DNA from: Verrucomicrobiales bacterium
GTDB taxonomy: Bacteria; Verrucomicrobiota; Verrucomicrobiae; Limisphaerales; UBA9464
Assembly: GCA_005789375.1 (NCBI GenBank)
Contig: SXXZ01000021.1
Coordinates: 1 to 13,635 of the forward strand
Length of the DNA stretch: 13,635 nucleotides
Reading direction: 5' to 3'
Shown piece after piece: positions 7,843 through 13,635 of the stretch. Position 1 is the first letter of the stretch, and each line of letters begins with the position of its first letter. The notes beneath the pieces are model-generated. The model was not told where the DNA came from. It saw only the letters and a program-made list of their open reading frames with translations, and ran no database searches. The translations under genes and the position numbers were made by a program.

Positions 7843-10161
7843 ATGATGCAGTTCACCCAATTGCCAGAGCCTCGGTGGCTGATCCTCGCGGGGATTGTCA
7901 CCGTCAGCCTGCTGGCCCTGAGCTATGGGTACGCCCGCGGTCGGACGCTGCCCTGGGTTCGGGTCCTGTGCGGCCTGCTCCGCCTCACGGTCCTCGTGGG
8001 GCTAGTGCTGTGCCTGCTAGATCCCCAATGGATTGAAAAAATTATCCATCCGCGCCGGACCCGCTTGGCGGTGCTCATCGACACCTCACGGAGCATGGCC
8101 ACCACCGACATCCCTGAGGGCCGATTGACCGCGGCCCGGGCCTGGATCGCCCGCCATGTCTTGCCGGCCAAGCCGGACTCAGTCGATGTGCTGGCCTTGC
8201 GGTTCAGCGACGTCATGAGTCTTGAAACCAATGGAGTCGCCGGGCCCGCCGAGGGTCCTTCCTCTGGGATTTCCCGCGCACTGGACTCCCTGCTCACTCT
8301 GCCACCGGAAGATCCCCTGACGAGCGTTCTCTTAGTCTCCGATGGCATCGAGACCGATGGGCTGGATCCGGAGACAGCCGCTCGCCGACTGCGCCGCCAC
8401 GGGCTGCGTGTCCACACCCTCCTGAGCGGCACCACCAATGAAGTGCGCGATGTGCGCATCACCGGCCTTGAGGTCCGACGTGCTGTGGCTGAGAAAGCGC
8501 CGTCTCGAGTCTCGGTGGATCTCCGATCACCGGGTTTCGCCGGGAAAACCGTCACTGTGCAAGTCCGCAAGGATGGCCAGATTCTCGCGGCCAAGCCACT
8601 GGAGCTCAACGGCGACGCCCAACATGTCGAACTCGAATTCACGCCACGCCAGCGCGGATTCCAAGTGTACGAGGTGAGCGTCTCGACGAGCCCTGGCGAC
8701 TGGCTCGCCTCCAACAACCAGAGGCCTTTCGGATTAGAGGTGGTGGATCCCACGCTGCGAGTGATTTACATGGAAGGAACTCCCCAGAACAACCAAAGCC
8801 CGCAGCCCGAATGGAAGTACCTCAAAGACGCCCTGCAAAGCGACCCGGGCATTCAGGTAACCACGCTCTATCGGCAGTTCGGCAACAATGGGCAGTACCT
8901 CAACACGGTGGATTCCGATCCAGACACGGGCGAGCGCATCTACCCGGTCGACCATCCCACCCAAGGCTTCCCAAAAAATCTCGCCGGTCTTTTAAACTAC
9001 GATGTGGTCATCCACAGCGACATTCGGCGCGACTCCTTCAGTCCGCTCCAATTGACTAACATGGCACGACTGGTCGAGGAGTTCGGCGGCGGATTCCTCA
9101 TGATCGGCGGCAACTCAGCCTTCGGTCGCGGCGGCTACCATCAGACCCTGCTCGACCGCATTATCCCAGTGGCCATGGAGGGTGCCTTCGACTCCTCGAA
9201 AGAGGACTTTCTACCCAAGGTGCCCCGAACGGCTTGGACGCATCCGATCGTCGCTATCGGGGCCGATGCCGAAGAGACGCGCAAAATCTGGACTGAGAAA
9301 TTTCCTACCCTCCATGGCATCAACCGAATGGAACGGGCCAAGCCCGGCGCGCAAGTGCTGGCCTATGCAGACAATGCCCCCCAGGGCATCGAGGGCGATG
9401 TGCTGCTGGCCGTCCAAGAAGTGGGCCGAGGCCGCACCATGGCCTTCACTTCCGACACCACCCGATCTTGGGGCGCGGATTTTGAGACTCTCTGGGGCGA
9501 GCCCCGTAATCCGAAATGGCTCGTCTCCGAGGACAACTGCGACTCTCGCTACTACCGTCGTTTCTGGGTGAACGCCATTCGCTGGCTGGCCGCCGGCCGC
9601 AGCAGCCGTACTAATCCGCCGGTCTTGCTCGATCTTTCCAGCGCCTACGTCAATCCGGGCGCAACGGCTTCGGCATCCATCCGAGTTCGAGATCAAGCCC
9701 AACGAGAAGTCACCGATGCCGAAGTCACTCTCTATGCCGGAACCGGCTCCTCCAGCAATGCAGTAGCGGTGGCACGCTACGATCCAAACCGACGCGCCTA
9801 CGTGGCTCCCATCACTCTGCAAAAACCGGGCACCTTTGTTATCAGCGCCGTGGCGCAACGAGGCGGGGAGTCCCTCGGCGTAGATCGTCAACTCCTGGTG
9901 GCCGAAAGCGTTGACCCGGAATTGGCCGATCTCCAGGCCAGACCCGCGGTCATGGAGGGCGTAGCTCGGTCCGGGAACGGTGTGTCCCTCCGCGTCGAAG
10001 AGACTCATCCTCGCGGTCTAGAGGCCCTCTGGGGAGAGTTGCCTCAGCCTTGGATCGAATTCCTTCGGAAGCCGCTTTGGGACCGCCCGCTCTATTTGGC
10101 GATCTTGCTGGGACTCTTGGTTCTCGAATGGTCGCTGCGGCGTTGGAAAGGATTGGCCTGA
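7843..10161 (+). CDS. vWA membrane protein with glutamine-amidotransferase-like domain
   Basis: A 772-residue membrane protein. Two N-terminal helices (about 12-32 and 40-60) are followed by a vWA domain whose MIDAS motif is DTSRSM at 80-85, with a second acidic position D167 in VSDG. A beta-rich segment follows. Next is an amidotransferase-like fold marked by LVEEFGGGFLMIGG (410-423) and FGRGGY (427-432), a signature of large planctomycete/verrucomicrobial vWA proteins. No cysteine sits at the nucleophile position, so the domain is probably for binding, not catalysis. A beta domain and a C-terminal helix (about 749-766) complete the protein. The large middle region is likely extracytoplasmic. 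I chose the first of two adjacent ATGs (7843, 7846). The frame is open upstream to 7636 but overlaps the preceding gene. It ends 6 bp before the next start. It resembles the preceding BatA-type protein in plan, which suggests that they may pair. Confidence 0.92.
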   Translation: MMQFTQLPEPRWLILAGIVTVSLLALSYGYARGRTLPWVRVLCGLLRLTVLVGLVLCLLDPQWIEKIIHPRRTRLAVLIDTSRSMATTDIPEGRLTAARAWIARHVLPAKPDSVDVLALRFSDVMSLETNGVAGPAEGPSSGISRALDSLLTLPPEDPLTSVLLVSDGIETDGLDPETAARRLRRHGLRVHTLLSGTTNEVRDVRITGLEVRRAVAEKAPSRVSVDLRSPGFAGKTVTVQVRKDGQILAAKPLELNGDAQHVELEFTPRQRGFQVYEVSVSTSPGDWLASNNQRPFGLEVVDPTLRVIYMEGTPQNNQSPQPEWKYLKDALQSDPGIQVTTLYRQFGNNGQYLNTVDSDPDTGERIYPVDHPTQGFPKNLAGLLNYDVVIHSDIRRDSFSPLQLTNMARLVEEFGGGFLMIGGNSAFGRGGYHQTLLDRIIPVAMEGAFDSSKEDFLPKVPRTAWTHPIVAIGADAEETRKIWTEKFPTLHGINRMERAKPGAQVLAYADNAPQGIEGDVLLAVQEVGRGRTMAFTSDTTRSWGADFETLWGEPRNPKWLVSEDNCDSRYYRRFWVNAIRWLAAGRSSRTNPPVLLDLSSAYVNPGATASASIRVRDQAQREVTDAEVTLYAGTGSSSNAVAVARYDPNRRAYVAPITLQKPGTFVISAVAQRGGESLGVDRQLLVAESVDPELADLQARPAVMEGVARSGNGVSLRVEETHPRGLEALWGELPQPWIEFLRKPLWDRPLYLAILLGLLVLEWSLRRWKGLA

Positions 10162-10167
10162 TCCGCC

Positions 10168-11412
10168 ATGCGAAGCTTCACGCCGATTCAGTCCACCGCC
10201 CCCCGATCCTCGGAATCAAACCCATTCGTCCAATGGTTTTGGACTGCCCACGGAGTTCTTTTCAATCGAGTCCTTCTAGGGCTGATGTGGGTTGCATTGG
10301 GGCATTTCCTCGTCCTGGGCGAAGCCTTACAAGAATTCCGAGAGGTAGCCCCGGGAATCGGTGTCAGCCACGCGGTGCGGGATGAGCCCTGGTCCATCCA
10401 CATCGTCCGAGTCGATCGCTCCCAGCCCAGATTAGGGTTCTTTCCTTCACTGGCCTTCCATGACCGTATTGGACTTAATCCCTTGTCCGATCAGCTCACC
10501 CTCTTTCCGAAATCTCTCGGGAGACCCGTCGCCGCGATCAATGGCGACTTCTATGCCACCGAGAACGACCCTATGCCCGGAGACCCTCGAGGCCTCTTCA
10601 TTCAGCGGAACTTGCTTGTGAGTGCGCCCATCGAGCGCGACTGCCTCTGGTTCGACCCATCCGGGAAACCCCACATCGACACCGTGCGCCCTCGATTCAC
10701 GGTACGCGTGGGCGAATCGGCCCCACAAGAATTCGGACTCAACGAGGACTTCGACGGCTCACGTCCAGTGGTACTCACCCCGGCCGCGTCCACAGCCATC
10801 CAATGGGACCGCCCCTCGGGCTGGATCTTAGCCCGCGACGGATCGCATCCCGGGCCACCCTTGAAGGCAGGTCAACCGCTCCGGGCCGTGGTCCGAGGCG
10901 CCGTAACCAACCATTCTGCGCCTTTGGAGGCAGACTGTTTAATTCTCCGTGCTGGAACCCCACTGCAAGATCTCTTGCGGCCCGGGGCCCGGGTGGTCCT
11001 CGAGACCCGAACCGAACCAACTCTGGAATCTGCGGTCTCGGCCATCGGCGGCGGCCCGGCTCTGGTTCACCTCGGCACGCCAACTGGCAAGTCCGCAGCC
11101 CGTTCTTCGGAACGTCATCCGCGTTCTGCGTTCGGATGGAATGAGCGCCACTGCTTCCTCGTGGTCGTGGATGGGCGTCAGGCCGGCCTCTCGGTGGGCA
11201 TGACTCTGGCCGAGCTCTCGGAGTTCCTCGTCAAACTGGGCTGCCAGGAAGCCATCAACCTCGATGGCGGCGGCTCCACCGAGTTGATCCTCGAGGGTCA
11301 GGTGCTCAACAGCCCGTGCTACGGACGTGAACGTGCCACGGCGACCAGCCTCTTGGTTGTCCGGCTCCCCGAGACTCGACCTACGATACCCTCCGGGAAA
11401 CCGTCGCCATGA
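10168..11412 (+). CDS. phosphodiester glycosidase (NAGPA) domain protein, first copy
   Basis: A 414-residue protein of the NAGPA family, named after the enzyme that removes N-acetylglucosamine from a phosphodiester on lysosomal enzymes. Bacterial members are exported and thought to act on phosphodiester-linked or envelope glycans. Visible family marks are NGDF at 125-128, GDPRGL, GGGPAL at 294-299, RHPRSAFGWN, VDGRQAG, and the hallmark DGGGS at 366-370. A polar 33-residue N-terminus precedes a hydrophobic helix at about 35-52, which could be a signal anchor or a late-starting signal peptide. Cysteines 359 and 384 flank the DGGGS motif and are conserved at the same spacing in the following paralogue. 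Its start is 6 bp after the vWA gene, and its stop overlaps the next gene by ATGA. The substrate is not predictable from sequence. Confidence 0.88.
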   Translation: MRSFTPIQSTAPRSSESNPFVQWFWTAHGVLFNRVLLGLMWVALGHFLVLGEALQEFREVAPGIGVSHAVRDEPWSIHIVRVDRSQPRLGFFPSLAFHDRIGLNPLSDQLTLFPKSLGRPVAAINGDFYATENDPMPGDPRGLFIQRNLLVSAPIERDCLWFDPSGKPHIDTVRPRFTVRVGESAPQEFGLNEDFDGSRPVVLTPAASTAIQWDRPSGWILARDGSHPGPPLKAGQPLRAVVRGAVTNHSAPLEADCLILRAGTPLQDLLRPGARVVLETRTEPTLESAVSAIGGGPALVHLGTPTGKSAARSSERHPRSAFGWNERHCFLVVVDGRQAGLSVGMTLAELSEFLVKLGCQEAINLDGGGSTELILEGQVLNSPCYGRERATATSLLVVRLPETRPTIPSGKPSP

Positions 11413-12563
11413 AGCGCTGGCTCACGCTCTTTCTCGGCGCTGCCGCACTCGTCGGAACCGAGGCGTCCCGCTCGTCCAACAAACCCTCTTTCTCTCAGGC
11501 ACCCGCGCCCAGGAGTCGGCTCGCCGACGGTTTCTCTTACAACCATGAGGCATTGGCGGAGGGTCCCTGGTCCGTACAGGTGATCCGCATCCGACGAGAC
11601 CGCTCAGATCTAGGAATTCATGTCCTGCTGGGTGGCGGCCATCAACTGGGTGTGGCCACGCTGTCCAGTCAGGCCTCGAACTTCCCGAGAGCTCAAGGTC
11701 AGGCGCTGGCTGCTCTCAACGGGGACTTTTTTGCGAGAGGAGGCCCCTGCCTGGGCGATCCAGAGGGACTTTGCATTCGGGACGGGGAATTCATCTCCGC
11801 ACCCAACGGCAAGAGCGCCTTCTGGATGGGTCCGGATCGTTCGCTCCATCTTGGTCCAGTCGTCTCGCTGCTCTCGATGATTGCTCCCGACGGAACGAGC
11901 CTAGCCATCGGGCTCAACGAAGAACGCCAAGAGCGCCCCGTCCTCTTTACGGCGGCCGTGGGCCCTCGAACCCCTCCCTCTCAAGGTACCGAATACCTTT
12001 TCATCGCCGAGGCGGGATCGGCGTTACCCATCCGACCGGGCCTCCGCTCGACCTTCCGACTCCAGTCCGTCCACTCGGGCGGCAACACCCTGATTCCCAC
12101 CAACGGTGTCGTTCTTTCGCTACCCATCAGGAACGAAGTCTCTCCCACGCAAACCGCACACGGATCTCTCTGGACCTTGTCGACTGAAACTCGACCCAAC
12201 CTAAAAAATACTCCAACTGCTCTGGGCGGCGGTCCAGCTCTGCTTAAAGACGGCCAGCCCACCCAGTTTCAATCCTCAGACGCTCGGCATCCGCGCTCGG
12301 CCATCGGATGGAATGCCGAATTTTTCTTCCTGGTACAAGTGGATGGCCGTCAGCGCGGCCAGTCGGTGGGCATGTCTCTCGCCGAATTGGCAGCCCACTT
12401 CACTCGCCTGGGATGCACCGATGCGCTGAATCTTGACGGTGGTGGTTCCTCAACCCTGTGGGCCCGCGGTCAAATCATGAATACCCCGTGCGAAGGATCC
12501 GAGCGCCCTATGGGCAACGCCCTCATTATCACCCTCGAACCTCGCGCAGCCGAACCCCGCTGA
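11409..12563 (+). CDS. phosphodiester glycosidase (NAGPA) domain protein, second copy
   Basis: A 384-residue exported paralogue of the preceding gene. It opens with a clear signal peptide: K2-R3, a hydrophobic core LTLFLGAAALVG, and likely cleavage after TEA near residue 19. Motifs shared with the first copy, in order, are NGDF at 104-107, GDPEGL, SAP, GLNE, GGGPAL, RHPRSAIGWN, VDGRQRG, SVGM.LAEL and DGGGS at 343-347. Cysteines 336 and 361 occupy the same relative places, 25 residues apart, as in the first copy. The start is fixed by the ATGA overlap with the previous stop. The pair looks like an old tandem duplication, because motifs are shared but the intervening sequence has diverged. It is the last gene of the operon and converges on carA. 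Confidence 0.9.
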   Translation: MKRWLTLFLGAAALVGTEASRSSNKPSFSQAPAPRSRLADGFSYNHEALAEGPWSVQVIRIRRDRSDLGIHVLLGGGHQLGVATLSSQASNFPRAQGQALAALNGDFFARGGPCLGDPEGLCIRDGEFISAPNGKSAFWMGPDRSLHLGPVVSLLSMIAPDGTSLAIGLNEERQERPVLFTAAVGPRTPPSQGTEYLFIAEAGSALPIRPGLRSTFRLQSVHSGGNTLIPTNGVVLSLPIRNEVSPTQTAHGSLWTLSTETRPNLKNTPTALGGGPALLKDGQPTQFQSSDARHPRSAIGWNAEFFFLVQVDGRQRGQSVGMSLAELAAHFTRLGCTDALNLDGGGSSTLWARGQIMNTPCEGSERPMGNALIITLEPRAAEPR

Positions 12564-12583
12564 TTTCAGAATTCTCCTGAAAT
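12563..12583. terminator. small hairpin between convergent genes, possible terminator
   Basis: A perfect 7-bp inverted repeat: ATTTCAG at 12563-12569 and CTGAAAT at 12577-12583, with a 7-base loop. It starts at the last base of the NAGPA stop codon and lies in the 29-bp gap to the carA stop. Its position suggests a shared terminator for both convergent units, but the stem is AT-rich and no run of T follows on either strand, so intrinsic termination is doubtful. Confidence 0.35.
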
Positions 12584-12592
12584 AGAAACCCA

Positions 12593-13635
12593 TCAACCCC
12601 TCTTCACTACCAGGTCCCGGAACTCATCAAAAAGCACCGAAGAATCGTGCGGACCGGGCGCCGCCTCCGGATGATACTGCACGCAAAACACGGGCTTGGT
12701 CTTGTGGCGCAGCCCCTCGACGGTCTGGTCATTCAAATTAATACGGTTCACCGCCACCTCGGCCGGCAACGAAGACGGATCCACTGCAAAACCATGGTTC
12801 TGCGAAGTGATTTCGACCCGACCCGTCTCGAGATCTTTCACCGGTTGGTTTCCGCCCCGATGCCCAAACTTCAGTTTGAAGGTTTTGCCGCCCAACGCTT
12901 GGCCAAGAATCTGATGACCCAGGCAAATCCCGAAGATGGGGATGCCCGTGTCCACGAGTGTCTTCACCTCGCGAACAATTTCACTCAGCGTCCCCGGATC
13001 TCCCGGACCATTACTCAGGAACACCCCGGCCGGCTTGTAAGCGAGCACCTCCGCGGCCGAAGTCCCGGCAGGAACGACGCGGACTCGGAAACCCCGTTGG
13101 CGGAGGCTTCGCAAGATGTTGTATTTGATGCCGAAATCGTAGGCCACGATCGGGATGTCCGCCGCCCGCAGCGGAAGGCGTATGTGCCGTGGGTTGGGCG
13201 GTGAATGCTGCTGAGTCACGGCGAATTCCGCCGAGTCCTGATCTTTCTCATCCCAGATGAAACTCTCCGGATGGGTCACTTCAACGACGTAGTTGCGTCC
13301 CTCCATTGAGCCCCACTGCCGAGCCCGAGCCACGGCGTCTGCATCCGACATCGGCTCGGTGGTAAGGAATCCGGCCAAAGAACCCCGCACGCGGAGCTTC
13401 TTGGTCAGGGCCCGCGTATCGACACCCTGGATTCCCGGAATGCCATTCTGCTCCAAGTAAGACGCCAGCGATTGATCCGCCCGCCAATTGCTCACCCAGG
13501 GACTCAGTTCCCGGATCACAAACCCCGAGCAATGAGCCTTATAAGACTCCATGTCCTGAAGGTTGATGCCCGTGTTGCCAATCATCGGGTAGGTCATCGT
13601 CACGATCTGCCCCTTGTAAGAGGGATCGGTCAGGA
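12593..13635 (-). CDS. carA: carbamoyl phosphate synthase small chain (partial at 5' end)
   Basis: The glutaminase subunit of carbamoyl phosphate synthase. It releases ammonia from glutamine and passes it to the large subunit (CarB) to make carbamoyl phosphate for pyrimidine and arginine synthesis in the cytoplasm. 346 residues are visible. The frame is open to the window edge, where it reads [11 protein letters not shown] then [11 protein letters not shown], a conserved early CarA segment, so about 40 N-terminal residues and the true start are outside. The N-terminal CarA domain ends near VEVTHPESF. The class I amidotransferase domain begins at about [16 protein letters not shown]. The nucleophile is Cys237 in GICLGHQ (codon at 12923-12925), and the catalytic His321 and Glu323 lie in YHPEAAPGP. 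The GTG at 13601-13603 lies inside the conserved region and is not the start. The catalytic triad is intact, so the gene looks functional. It is unrelated in function to the convergent operon. Confidence 0.97.
   Translation of the reverse strand, partial: LTDPSYKGQIVTMTYPMIGNTGINLQDMESYKAHCSGFVIRELSPWVSNWRADQSLASYLEQNGIPGIQGVDTRALTKKLRVRGSLAGFLTTEPMSDADAVARARQWGSMEGRNYVVEVTHPESFIWDEKDQDSAEFAVTQQHSPPNPRHIRLPLRAADIPIVAYDFGIKYNILRSLRQRGFRVRVVPAGTSAAEVLAYKPAGVFLSNGPGDPGTLSEIVREVKTLVDTGIPIFGICLGHQILGQALGGKTFKLKFGHRGGNQPVKDLETGRVEITSQNHGFAVDPSSLPAEVAVNRINLNDQTVEGLRHKTKPVFCVQYHPEAAPGPHDSSVLFDEFRDLVVKRG

Noticed and set aside
7122..7901. 259-codon minus-strand open frame opposite the Gly/Pro linker
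   Set aside because: Its repetitive residues simply mirror the repeats of the plus-strand linker, and it has no start context or homology.

Overview
The window reads as a GC-rich bacterial chromosome segment with tightly packed genes and no sign of mobile DNA, RNA genes or CRISPR. The gene families suggest a Verrucomicrobiota- or Planctomycetota-type organism: a GYF_2 plus RDD membrane protein, a MoxR/DUF58/BatA operon with very large vWA and DUF4175-like members, and phosphodiester glycosidase (NAGPA) paralogues. I favour Verrucomicrobiota, but this is inference from gene content and style, not from a marker gene.

Layout. Positions 1-218 are an AT-richer intergenic stretch with no supported gene. 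A GYF_2/RDD membrane protein is on the minus strand (219-902). It diverges, across a 132-bp intergenic region, from a seven-gene plus-strand operon at 1035-12563. The operon order is MoxR AAA+ ATPase, DUF58 protein, BatA-type vWA membrane protein, DUF4175-like membrane/coiled-coil protein, a second vWA membrane protein with a glutamine-amidotransferase-like fold, and two tandem exported NAGPA-domain proteins. Gaps are 40 bp or less, and two junctions are 4-bp ATGA overlaps. The operon converges on carA (carbamoyl phosphate synthase small chain), which is on the minus strand and runs off the right edge. A small hairpin lies in the 29-bp convergent gap.

How the genes may work together. MoxR ATPases with vWA/MIDAS partners form a known chaperone-like pairing: the ATPase acts in the cytoplasm, and vWA proteins bind metal and partner proteins in or at the membrane. 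This operon has the ATPase, one soluble vWA-like DUF58 protein, two membrane-anchored vWA proteins whose large extracytoplasmic parts include catalytically dead amidotransferase-like domains, and a large membrane protein with a long collagen-like Gly/Pro linker and a helical tail. I infer an envelope-associated maturation or stress machine. The two NAGPA proteins are the least expected members and are candidate clients or effectors on envelope or extracellular glycans.

The core operon type is known, so I do not claim a wholly new system. The points most worth checking are the coupled NAGPA pair, the lack of Shine-Dalgarno sites at every start, and the repeat-built linker.
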